A stretch of 64,000 nt of DNA from Xiphophorus maculatus (Eukaryota; Chordata; Actinopteri; Cyprinodontiformes; Poeciliidae). The stretch spans positions 6,237,015 through 6,301,014 of the forward strand of contig NC_036461.1 of the NCBI RefSeq assembly GCF_002775205.1, given 5' to 3'. This document shows positions 1-12,800 of the stretch, in pieces. Under the pieces are notes generated by a model. That model was not told the origin of the DNA and did not search any database. It saw only the letters and a list, made by a program, of their open reading frames with translations. The position numbers were made by a program, and so were the translations under genes. Each line of letters starts with the position of its first letter. Positions within the stretch are counted from its first letter, which is position 1.

Positions 1-370
1 ATTAACTTATAAATAACTTTTCAGCATATCAGAGCTTGTTTTAGTAAATAATCTCTTAATATTGATTTTAAGAAGTATTAGTTCTATTTATTTCACTTAT
101 AACAAGGCATCTTCTTCATATTATAGGAGAAATAATCAGTGGCATTAAAAACGAATATTAATGACTTATCTACCTGTATCTTGCTGAAAAGTTACTTGTA
201 AGTCTTCATATTATAGGAGAAATAATCAGTGGCATTAAAAACGAATATTAATGACTTATCTACCTGTATCTTGCTGAAAAGTTACTTGTAAGTTATTTTT
301 GTCTCATTTCAAGCAAACTAAGATATTAGCACTATAGAAAATAGACCAAACATACTTTCTTACAGTGGTA
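1..370. mobile_element. Palindromic MITE (CACTGCAAAAA family), partial, with internal 90-bp duplication
   Basis: Motifs such as cttttcagcatatcagagc, tatcttgctgaaaagtta and tttcaag...actaagatatt match the complete copies near 22641, 27304 and 28122. The left end is cut by the window edge. Bases 113-202 are repeated exactly at 203-292. No coding capacity. Confidence 0.75.
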
Positions 371-836
371 CTGTTGGGTCCTAGAAAGAGAAATGGCACT
401 AGATTAGTTCAGTTATGTTAAATAACTATCAGTACTGAAAGCTGAGGTTGTTCTGGAAAAAAGAGCAAAAATACAGACTCACTGCAAAATATTTCAGAAT
501 TTTACAGCCATAAAATAAAATAAAAAAGCCAGGTGGCCCAGTTACACTTATGGCCATAAGAGGGTTAAGTTCAGTTTTATTGATATCTCAGTGGGAAATT
601 GGTTTGTAGCAGTCATCATATTTACAAAAGACATCCGTAGAAGACATTCTGTTAGCACAACACAACTACAAATATCATGAGAAATAATTGCTCCTGTTAC
701 TCTCAAATCCTAACATCATAAAACATAATGTCCCATGGGATTGCCCTGATGCATTAAAGTGCATTGTGCAAGTCTAGTTTGAGTATTGAGATTTTAATAG
801 GAGCTTTTAATATCTACATCTCTATTTTCCTACCAG

Positions 837-3800
837 GAAGATTGCTGCAACTGATCACGAGCCGACAGATGCCCGGAAATCATTCCCCTGCTTCGACGAA
901 CCAAACAAGAAAGCCACCTATAAAATCTCCATCACTCATGACAAAAACTACGGCGCTCTTTCCAACATGCCGCCAGAGGTAGGACTGCAATCAGCCATGT
1001 TGGTTCTGAATCAAACTGTTAGGGCGGATTCTCAAAACCAGGGAGTACTCAAGAAATACTGAAATGTTTCACAATAAACTGGTGGACCTTTAGTCCACAC
1101 TGTAAAAACGTCTCTACAGCTGCATTCACACTGCAGCCTGAACTGATCCAATTCCGATTTTTTGTCAAATCGGATTTTTATTTTTTATTTTTGGCGTAGT
1201 TGTTGAGACGTCCAAATATAGGCGACCTGTATGTGTTCTCCAGTGTGAACTGTGAACGACCTGAAAGTGTCCCGCATGCGCAGTAGAGGGCGCAATAACT
1301 TCACACATAGAGAGAGCTCAGTAAAGAAGAAGTGCTCAGTGTTTGTGGAAGTGAACATGGATGCTAACGGTGGAGCATAGCTTGCGATTTTGATCCAGCA
1401 TAGTAACAACTTAATCCTCATTATGGGCCGTAATGGTTGTTGATTTTCTTCTCGCTTGCGCGTATCAGGACACAGAATAGCGACATTTGTCGAGTATCAA
1501 TGATATTCAGGTCGGATGAATGCAACGTGGACTTTAGGTCGCATTTAAACGTGATACGTATCGGATATCCGATACGTATCGCATTCGAAAAAAATCCGAC
1601 GTGTGTTGTTCAGACTGTCGTGAAAATATCAAATACAGGTCACATTACGTAAACAGAATCGGAATCTGGTCACTTCAGACTGCAGTGTGAACGCAGCCTA
1701 ATTTACGTAAAATTCCGGCAGCTGTGGTTGCGTATTTATACGGTAAAGTACGGTAAAATTCTGTCGGTATTTTACAGTTGCATTTCCTCCCGGTTACGAT
1801 AAATATGTCGACCACATTGGAATAAACTTGAGTGAATAATCGGTCTCTTTCTGACCACAACTATCCAATCGAAGCTGGATTACCAATCAACGATTCATAA
1901 TACATTGACTGAAAATAATTTCGCAATGGAAGACGTGACCCTCATCCATCGATCGATATAAGTCTAACAACTTCTTTCTAAAGGCTTTAGTGGAAAACAA
2001 GTGCTTGCCGAAAAACAGGAAACCGGTAAAAGGTTCATTTCCATTGAATTCCCATTATGGGAAACTCATTAATGTCCTTCTGTGGTTAATCTATAATTCA
2101 TTGAATCACAGACAGTAACTTGCAGTGAAAACAAATATTTTAAATGCGTAATTGTGCTTTTTTGTGTTTTATTTATCTTCAAGTAAAACCCATTTGTTCC
2201 TTTTGAGTCTTTTAGCATCTTTGCGCTGAATTTTCTTCACTTTTCTTTAGTCTTTGAGTGCCGATATAAGCTAGGAACAAATGACTAATGCATTATTATT
2301 AATGATTTATGATCTGTCCAAATTAGCAGCAAATTTTCCCAAATATTCTAAAAAAAAAAACTTCACAATTTTAAGTACTTTCAATATTATTACTTAACTG
2401 TGCTTTAAGTAATAATTAAAGCACAGTAATAGTTAAGTAATAATTTGACAGAGTTACCTTTACTGGAGTATTATTTGACCAGTAGGATCAATATTTTGAC
2501 TCAGTACTTGATCCACCACTGGTAATAGTTGGTAGTTTGGTAATGAAATACTTGGAATATTGAAATTTTGGAAAGCAAAGTAAGTATGTTCCTCATGTAA
2601 CCCTCTATCAAGTCCATTGGGAGTTTATTGTCTAGTGATAGAAATTAATAACTTTTGTTTTTGCATCACAATTCTAACTATTGAGTGTTCTTAATACTTC
2701 AAACAAAACCAAGAAACTGAATATGTTTCTATTAAAGTCATAGAAATCCAGATTTGGTGTGTTTTTGTGTATTCCCATCAATACAAGCCAACTGTTAAAA
2801 TGTATAATTTTGCTTTGCCTCTCCAGGGTTCTCCTGAAGAACTGCCAGGCAATAAACTAAAAACCACCTTCCAGAAATCCATTCCAATGAGCACCTACTT
2901 GGTTTGTTTTGCTGTCCACCAGTTTGGTTATGTGGAAAGAACCTCTGCCAGCAACATTCCTGTAAGTCTGTTACAATCAGCGAATCAATTTAAAACAAAT
3001 ATTCAAACAAATGATGAGCTTTTGGTTGAGTTTTCAGTGATTGTTCTGGTGTTTTCTGCTGCAGTTGAGGATCTACGCCCAGCCCAGCCAGTTAAAAACT
3101 GCAGAATATGCAGCAAACGTGACGAAGGTCATCTTTGATCACTTTGAGGAGTATTTCAACATGTCGTACTCCATCTCCAAACTGGGTACGCTTCAAAACC
3201 AGCTGGAAACAGTCCAGTTCAACCTAACAAAACCAATTCAATACCAGATTGAAATTCAAAATTAATAAGTTTCATACAAATTATAATTGATTTGAAGTGT
3301 AACATTAACTCATTCAATATACAATCCAGTTTAATCCAATTTTATACAGTCCATTTTTTTATTTGATTTTAATTATTTTGTTATTTATTCAGTCAACAAA
3401 TGACTTATTATCCATATTTCAAAACACTGCAACAATTAACTCAATTTGACTGAAATGGCACAAAGCTTATATTTATGCCTATCCTACGCATAAAATTAAA
3501 CTAAATTAGCCATTCATTATTAATTAAAGTATATAAAAATCCCAAAACATACCACTTATAGAGTACTACACAGATACATAACAGGAAAGTTAACTATCCA
3601 AAATCCAAAACAAATACAATACAATTTGAAATAATTTACTCTTTTAACTGTAGAATCTTTTTTTTATTGTTTTTTGTTTTACTTCCATAATAAACTACAC
3701 CCTCTAAAGTCCATAATTTAATGCCAAATACAGCAAAAACCCTATCTTAATCTAAATTTTTAGCTTTACGTTTTGTAAATTTATAAGACACATCATAAAT

Positions 3801-6800
3801 CATATACAAATCATATAAAATCTGTGTTATTTTGTTCAAAAATAGCTCCTCAAATTAGTTAAATTTCCATCCTACTCAGTGCAGTTCATACACCTAATTG
3901 CGTGTTTGTTTTTAACGTAATTTATCTTGATTAGAAACTCTCAGATTAGCTATAAATGCTAGGTATTAAATCTCCAAACTAACCATTTCATAATTTAATG
4001 CTTCATTGTTCACCAAATGTGGTTTACAAATCATTTACTTTCTGTCTCCTGACATCAGTTTTACTATGTAATATAATTTCACTTCTATAAGGAAGGTAAA
4101 GCTTGACAATGCAGCACTGCAGGAAAGCAATAAAACTTATCATATGCAGTCACTTCAGAGGCTTCTCTGTGCTGTTCTGATCCAGATAAGATAGCCATCC
4201 CTGACTTTGGTACCGGTGCCATGGAGAACTGGGGCCTCATCACCTACAGGGAGACCAACCTGCTGTACGACGAGGAAGAGTCGTCCTCCTCCAACAAGCA
4301 GCGAGTGGCGAGCGTTATCGCCCATGAACTGGTTCACCAGGTATGGATAGAAAAGAACATACTGGTGGAAAAAAGAGACAGGAATCCAGATGCAAATAAA
4401 TAATTTGGGTTTTGAACAAATTTTATTTCTAGTCAAGTCAAGGTTATTTGTATAGCAATTATCAAAATCATCAAGCAAATATACATCAAATACATTGATT
4501 AAAACTCCAGTTACTACTAATCTAATGTGGGTTTTTAGCCTTGATTTAAAGGCACTGATTTAAAGTTTGTTCCAGATTTGTGGTGCATAGAAGCTGAATG
4601 CTGCTTTTCCATGAAGACCTGAGAGGTCTGGAAGGTTGATACAACACCAGCAGATCTTTAATGTTTTGTGGTGCTAAGCCATTCAGTGATTTATAAACTA
4701 ACAGAAGTATCTTAAAGTCTGTTCTCTGAGCTATAGGGAGCCAGTGTAGGGACCTTAAAACTGGGTGATGTGCTCTATCTTCCTGGTTTTAGTCAGAACG
4801 CAAGCAGCAGCGTTCTGCATCAGCTGCAGCCGTCTGAAATCTTGCTGTTGCAGTTAACAATGCAACTAAAGATAGTTTTTCTAGCTCTTGCTCAGTCATT
4901 AGTTCTTTAATACTGGAAATGGACTTCAGGTGGTAGAAGGCTGACTTTATAATTGTCTTTATGTGACTCTGAAGGTTCAGATCAGATTTTTTTGGCTCAG
5001 TTTCTCCAGCCTCCCCCAGTTTCTCTAGATCTGGGGGAGACAATCCTTGATGGTTTCAAGGGTTGTCTTTAATGTCTTTATGTGACTCTGAAGGTTACGG
5101 GTCAGAATCCATCACTACATCTAAATTTCTGGCCTGATCTTTAGTTTCTAGTTGTAATAACTGAAGCTGTGCTTTCACTCTAGATCGTTCCTCTCTAGGT
5201 CCAAAGATAATAACTTTAGTTTTGTTTATGTTCAGCTGAAGACAGTTTTGGCACATCCAGACATTTATCTGTTCTAAATATCTGTTCAGTGATTGGATGG
5301 GTTCAGAGTCACCTGGTGACATCATAATGTAGAGCTGTGTATCATCTGCATAGCTAGCTAATCTTTTTTTTTGTTAAAACCTTTACAAACGGGGCCATAT
5401 AGATATTAAATAAGAGGAGTCCCAGGATTGAACCTTGTGGTACCCCACTGTAAGGATATGGTTGTTTCTGTGTGTTTATTTAGATTTCTGTGTTCTGTGG
5501 AGTCTCTGTGTTTTCCATCTACCCCTTGATTCTTGTCTTATCTGTTTGGTCAAGCCGTCTGGTTGTGTCAGGTTGTCTTGTCAGTCTTCAGCTGTCTGTA
5601 TTTCCAGTTGCTACCAGTTGTGACCATTAGCCTTCTGCTCATCTGTGCTGCCTGGATTATTGTACTTTTTGGGATCATTAAATCATCACGTCTTCATTCC
5701 AACCTGGGTCCTCAGCATCTTCCTCACCACCTCTTCACCACAACTCACCCACATTTGATTTCTGTCCACTCTAATGAGAAGTTGCACATTTAAACAAAGA
5801 AATCCATGTTTTCTAGTTGAGATTTGAACTAATTGAGTACTGGTCCAGAGAGTCCAGTCACTCTAATAATATATCATGGTCAACTGTAGCACTGAGGTCC
5901 AGCAAAGAGCGAATATAAAATGTTATCATCTATTGTGAGAGATAATATTTCAGCTTTTATAAAAGCTTTAGCTGTGCTGCTTTCAAGCCTCTGTTGATAA
6001 GGAGAAGTTACTCTATCACTGCTGCTCCTTTCATCTCTAAACGGAAATATTGCACTGCCTGTAAATCATTAAAACTGGTTTTATTTGAAATTTTTATTAC
6101 AATGCACAAAGTGAGATGATTTATTCTCCAGGTGAAGAAGATAAGAGGTCTGCTGATGATCTTTAAAGTTTTATGAACTGAACCAGATTGTTCCTGGTTA
6201 TTTATGAATCGTAGTAAAGTTGACTCACATAAACTGTGCAGTGAACCTTTAAACCTTCAGAGTGCAAAGATCAGCAATGAGCAGAAAAACTCATGGCAAA
6301 GCACATTTTTAATGTGAAAAAATGCTTTTCTCAGCACAACATAGAAAAGTATGAAAACAAACGTTTTTCAAGTTGGAAGGATAATTTTAGGAAAATCAAC
6401 TTGGATGGATGGAACGAACTAACTAACTAACTAAAAATGTAGTGTTAGCAGCAAAAAGATCCTGGATCTTAGGGTCTTTTTCATGGAGTTTCCCTGTGAA
6501 TGTGTGGATTCTCTCTGGGTACTCCAGCTTCCTCTGATGTTTCATACCTGGGAATGAACTACAACTTAAGTAATTGTATTTGTAATCTTGAGCCACGTAA
6601 AAATCTTATTTTTATTTAAGATTTATTACAAAAATACGCTTGTAAAATAAATGCATTTATTAACTTCAGTAATAAAATTAACAAAAATAATAAAAAACAA
6701 AAAATGTCTAAAGTATACATGCAAAATTAAAAACATTAAATTAATTAAATTAGAATTAAATAACATTGACGTAATCTTTTCACATCAACCAGTCTTCACA

Positions 6801-9800
6801 GGATTTTGCAGTTTTTGTGATTTTTTTTTGCAATCAATATTCCAGATTTTGTGCTAAGGCTTAGGATCCTTTTAAACAAGGAATTTTGACATAATCGTGC
6901 TTATGCATGATGGTAAATGTGGAGGTTTGTTCCTTGGTATATCAATCAGGGACGATAACTTGACATCAAGGCAGCAGTGTCATAAACGTAACAGTACTGC
7001 CACCTACAGGTGGAAGTTAGTATCACTTAAACCCAATATTTTTGACATTTTTGCGGGAAATTTGCAATAAATTCACAATTTTGCATTAACTTGTGTTCCA
7101 GGAGGTCAGACACAGGCTGGAGCTATAAAAGTATGCAACTTTTATAAAAAATATTTTTTTTTTTACGTTTGTTGAAACTGTCGTGACAGTATGGTATTAG
7201 ACAATCTGTGAAAAAAATTGAGCCCCTCTGCCGTCTCCCATTACATCAGTACTATTTAGAAACAACCAATCAGACCCAGAAGGCGGGTCTTAACACCATC
7301 CTTCCACCGTCCTTCTATGCTAGCTGCAGCTAGCATAGCATGTTTTGAAAGCTCAGGCTAGTTTGCATAGCCACGGATAATGGCAGATAAACTGTTTTTC
7401 TGTAACGGTGAGTTGTTTCTCCGCCATTAGCATATTTGTTAGTGATTTCATGATGTTGATTGACAGCGCTAAGACCCTCCTCCTCGCTCTGATTGGTTGT
7501 TTTGGGCGACAGTTTTAACAAATATGTAAAAAACATACTACACTTTTATTTATTTTCTATACCAATCCCCACCTGCTTGTGGATGTCATAAAATGTTTTT
7601 GCCATCTCACCTTGTTTGGATCCTCATGTCGGTTTTCTCTCTCAGTGGTTTGGTAACATCGTCACAATGGATTGGTGGGACGACCTCTGGCTCAACGAGG
7701 GCTTCGCCAGTTTCTTCGAGTACATCGGCGTTGAAGAGGCCGAGCCGACCTGGGACATGGTGAGTTCTTCAGTTCTCCACAGAGGCGGTGAAACTCTGAG
7801 GACGTCAGACTGACGAAGTCTCCTTTCACAGAGAGACATCGTGATCATCAGTGACGTGCTTCCTGTCATGGTGGACGACGCCCTCGTTTCCTCTCATCCA
7901 ATCATTGTCGACGTATCGAGCCCGGCGGAAATCACCTCTGTGTTTGATGGCATCTCCTACAGCAAGGTAAAAACCTTCAGTGACTTTTTAAAACATTATG
8001 TTGCATGTACTTTTTCTTTTATTTGTTCGTCAGACATGTTGGCAACACTACAGAAGTCTCTGTGATATCTGAATGGATTTTGACCAAAAATGCTGCAATA
8101 TATTACTTAGCATTTCAGTTTCTGAGCACATAAATATAGAAAAACATCAGCTAACCTTGATTCAAACTTCCTCTAAACTTCCTTACCTGCCTGCTGTGTT
8201 CCTTAGTCTTTGTTCTCCAGCAAACCTTCAAGGTTTAATAGTCTAGCAGTTTTCTAATTAGACTGTTGACCTTTTTTGCAGGGAGCTTCTGTTCTCCGCA
8301 TGCTGGAGGACTGGATGGGAAGGGATGCGTTCAGAGACGGCTGCAGGGTGAGTGGACTATCACAAAGAACATCTAAATAAAAGTTTACAATTCAGATTTA
8401 TCTTACAGTGGTGTCTGCTTCTTCTTTCTTCTGCCTGCAGAAATATTTAAAGGACTTCTACTTCAAGAACGCCAAAACAGCCAATTTCTGGGCTTCTCTG
8501 GCTGAAGTAAGTTGAAAGTGTTTTTTATGACAGAATGAAGGCAGATTTATAAATTCTAGCAAGACAAAATTATACAATTTCACATTTAGATTTAAGAAAA
8601 GGTCAACTTTTTTCCATTTGACACAAAACACTGTTAAGCTGGACACAATCCTGTAGGGTAGAGGACTTGAACTCATTTTCATTTTTGGTTGTGTCAGAAG
8701 TATTGATAAAACTTGATATCAAGTAAGATTGAGGCAGCAGTGTCATTAAAGTAAGAAACACTGCCACCTGCAGGTGGGAGTTAGTGTTATTTAAACCAAT
8801 GTTTTTGACCCCTTCTCTCAAAAACTTGCAATAAACTGACAATTATGCATTAGTGCAAAAAAACTGGCAGGAATGATTGATATAAAATGGCTACTGGAAC
8901 GTAGAGGGCCACATAAAAAGATATATGGCGGCATGGATTTGGCCCCCAAGCCTTGAGTTTGACACATGCACTGCAGGGAATAGAAATATTGAGGGAAAAT
9001 ATCACCTTCTGTGTAGTGAGTGGGCCTAAATTGGTGCTGAAGAACTTTCAGTACTTTTACTTTTGTTCTTTTTAAGCTAATGTTTCACAAAAAGAAAAGT
9101 AAAAACATTTTGAAGCTTACACAAATGTTGCTCTCTGTGTTTAGGTGAGCAACTTACCTGTTGCAGAGGTGATGGACACCTGGACCAAACAGATGGGCTA
9201 TCCGGTCGTAGATGTCACCATCTCAGAGACAAACGCCAAACTGACCCAGAAGCGTTTCCTCCTGGACCCCTCGGCTGACCCCAGCAAGCCTTCTTCACCT
9301 TTCCAGTAGGATCCTCAGAGAGAAACTGATAAATCAATTCCCTAACTATCATAATTATTAATCATGATTCTGTCTGGGTTTCAGATACAAGTGGACCATT
9401 CCTGTCAAATGGTACTCCGTGAAAAGCAACAAGATAGAGGAGACGATGTTTAACAAGAGCACTGCCGGTAATTCTCCCTTTTAGCTTGAAAATGACAAAC
9501 TTAAAGTGTTTTGAGACACAAAAAAACCCAATCCACATGTCATTTTACTTATTAAATTAATCTAAACAGATTCTCTAAACACGTGCATAAAAGAAAATTG
9601 TCAAGAAAAAGTTATTAAACCATCTTGAAAAACAGCATGCACATTTCAAATGGGGCATATTGAGTAAAATTTATATTTTGCTGATTTTTGTATTTCCATT
9701 TGGGTTTCTAAAAGCGTTTAAGAAAACCAGCCAGGCATTTTTTGGTAATAAGTTTGTCTTTCTGTGTCTGGAAGATGAGCCCTTTCAAAACCTTCTGGAA

Positions 9801-12800
9801 CGTAACAAATCGCCAGGCACTGCCCGTTACCTAGCAACCACAGCAAAGCCCAGCCCGTTACCTAGCAACCCTAGCAGAATTAGAGCTTATTTGGATTTAA
9901 AGTGACAAGAGGCCCTAAAACAGATAATTCTGAAAGGAGTTCACCTGCAGAAATGACTGTGTTGCTGTTGCCTGTTTATGTGAAGAAGCCTACACTGTAA
10001 AACATTTGAACCGCGTTTAGTTGTGTCTACTATCTTCTGCTCGTTAAGTCAAAGGAATTTAGTGAGTTTTAGATTTTGAACCTAAATGTGTGAGTTTGTG
10101 AAAGATAAACTTACAGGAGTAAGTTGTGTTACTCAACTCCAGTTGAATAAACTGGAGTTTTTAGGTCAACACTTAAAACAACTGAAAGAAGAAAAAAACG
10201 GGAGTGAGAATTATTTCCCAGAATGCTTAGCGGCATGTTTTTGCATCCTGAGATGGAAGTACGTTATATTGATCTGACTCTAGTGGTTTGTTAAGGCAAA
10301 TGTTTATTTTAATGTCCTGTTCACACTTAATGTTTTTGGGCAGAATTCATTGTGATGTTTAATAAAATTCCTTATCAGATCAGAAATGTTGTTTGAAACA
10401 AGAATTTAAATTATTCTAAAAGAAAATAAGTAGCTATTTTAACTTGATATCGTGAGTAAAATAATAGAGAAACCTAACGAGGTGAGGGCAGTTTTTTCTT
10501 GCATATTGTGAAATAATTATTTGGTTTAAATTGCAGCATTAAGTTAAAACTCACAATTTAAGATTAATGGACTTAAAAATCAATGCTTAGGCAACTTTCC
10601 TCTTGTTGTTAAATCAACTTCATGAACTTTAATTTCTGAATTAAAACCAAGCAGGTGGACTTTCATTTTCAAGCTAAACCACCTTCAAATGTTTTACAGT
10701 GTAGAATTCACGTCTAGATTTAACACTAAACGAGACCGAAAGAACAAGTAAATAGGATAAATGTCTGTTTTGGACAACTTTATGCTCATAAATGAATCAC
10801 GATGATTGTTTTCTCTTTCAGAACATGCCATCATTGACTATTCGCCCTCAGCAGACGGACTGCTGAAGATAAATAACGACCATATTGGGTTCTACAGAGT
10901 CAACCATGAAGACAGCATGTGGACTGTAATCAGTCAGCTGCTCCAGGACAACCACACGGTATTTCTGTCCATAGATCGGATCTTTATGTTTTCACTTTTA
11001 CAGTTTTACTCACCCACAGAGCTCAAATGTTCTGACGTCTTGTCCAGACGTTGGATGCAGCCGACCGAACGAGCTTCATCGATGACGTTTTTGCTCTGGC
11101 GAGGTAGGAAAATGGACAGGAAACCCTGTCAACATTACAGATCAAAATAAAGATAAATACTGTAAATTTGGTTTTGTTTTTAGGGCTGATATTGTCGATT
11201 ACGGTAATGCCTTCAATCTCACAAAGTACCTGAGGGAAGAGTCGGAGTACATCGTTTGGAGTCGTGTGGCTTCATCCATCGCCTACGTTCGGGACATGTT
11301 GTCCAACAACGAAGCTCTCTACGAAAAATTTCAGGTGAGCAGAAAAGAAATTCACAACATAAAGATATTTATCTGGAGTCAAACTACATTTCTAATTTGC
11401 TGTTTTTATTATTTTGTGCTTTGACGATTTTAAAATTAAAGAAATCTATTTGTCTGGATGAATGCAAATATCGATACTTGGAAACAGCTCAGCTATCTTG
11501 CCAGATTCCTCTGGAGAAAACGACTGTAGATCTCAATTAAGTTTTTTATTATCTTATTACATAAAAGTTATGTACTATTTTCTGTTAAAAACCACAAACC
11601 TCTTATTCAGTTAAAGTTCGTTCCATGTCAGCCGTAGCTTTCAGTTAACAGGCAGGGGAAAAAAATTATTATAAATGTATCCCCTCTGCAAATGAATAAA
11701 TAAATAACAATATTAAATAAATTAATATCAAATAAATAAAAAGGAAACTATGAATATTATTTTCATTAGTGTGACAAAGGCAATGTTTTTGTAAGAATTG
11801 CTGAAAGCAGAAAAAATGTTTAGAATTAAATGGAAAAAGTTGTAAATTCCAAGAAATTGTTGTAAAAATTAAGCAAACAATAAACCATAAATTATGCCAA
11901 ACAAATACAAACACAATATTGCAAAAATAAATCCAGGTGCAATAATTATGATATTCTTTCATTATTAAAATATTTTAACAGTTTAAAAGTTTTTGCATAA
12001 TTGTTGTTTTTTATCCTATCAATGTTGTCTAACTTTTTGCCAAGCAGCCAAAATTATAAATACTGGAAAAAGGCAAATTATCTTTTTAAGGGAATCCATT
12101 TCTGTGAACGTACATTTTCCAACTTGTTGCAACAAAAGTGACTTTGTCTTAACCTGTTTCTGTAATTTATGAATTTTATTATTTTATTTGCTTCCTGGTT
12201 GTATTTAAAATAAATTTACGTTATTCATTTTTCCAGACACTGTTTGGCGAACTGGTTAAACCAATTGCGACACGACTCAGGTGGACAGATGAGGGCACAC
12301 AAACGGAGAGGTACAGTAGTAATACAAAGTGGTTATTATTTTTATTTTTACATAATGGTGATAATATTCTACTGTCTGTTTAATGTTGCAGGTTGCTGAG
12401 GGAAACTGTCCTCAGCATTGCATGTCAGATGGAAGATGCAGACGCACTGAAAGAAGCATCAGATATTTTTGAACAGTGGATCGACGATCCTCTCAGGTTA
12501 GCTTTATTAATCCAGTCATGCCTGCAGAAAAACAGGGCCATTAATTAAAATGTTAATCTTAATTTCTAGCACATCTGCTGTTTAAAAGTGGTATTTTCAC
12601 TCCTTTGGACCTGCAGAAGCGTCCCGGTGAACCTGAGGCTGCTGGTGTACCGCTACGGCATGAAGAGGTCGGGCAGTCCGGAGCACTGGAACCAGATGTT
12701 CCAGAGGTACAAAGACGCGACTCTGGCTCAGGAGAAGGACAAGCTTCTGTATGGACTGGCATCGGTGGAGGACATAGACCTTCTGTACAAGTAAATAAAA

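Noticed and set aside
2388-2443. Short AT-rich hairpin (tacttaactgtgctttaa and its complement)
   Set aside because: Probably the core of a decayed MITE. No evidence of an RNA gene, and it is far from any promoter.
5440-5790. Insert in the LINE as a solo terminal repeat of a retroelement
   Set aside because: It has the look of a retroelement end (gggatcattaaa), but I saw no target duplication or paired end, so I leave the class open.
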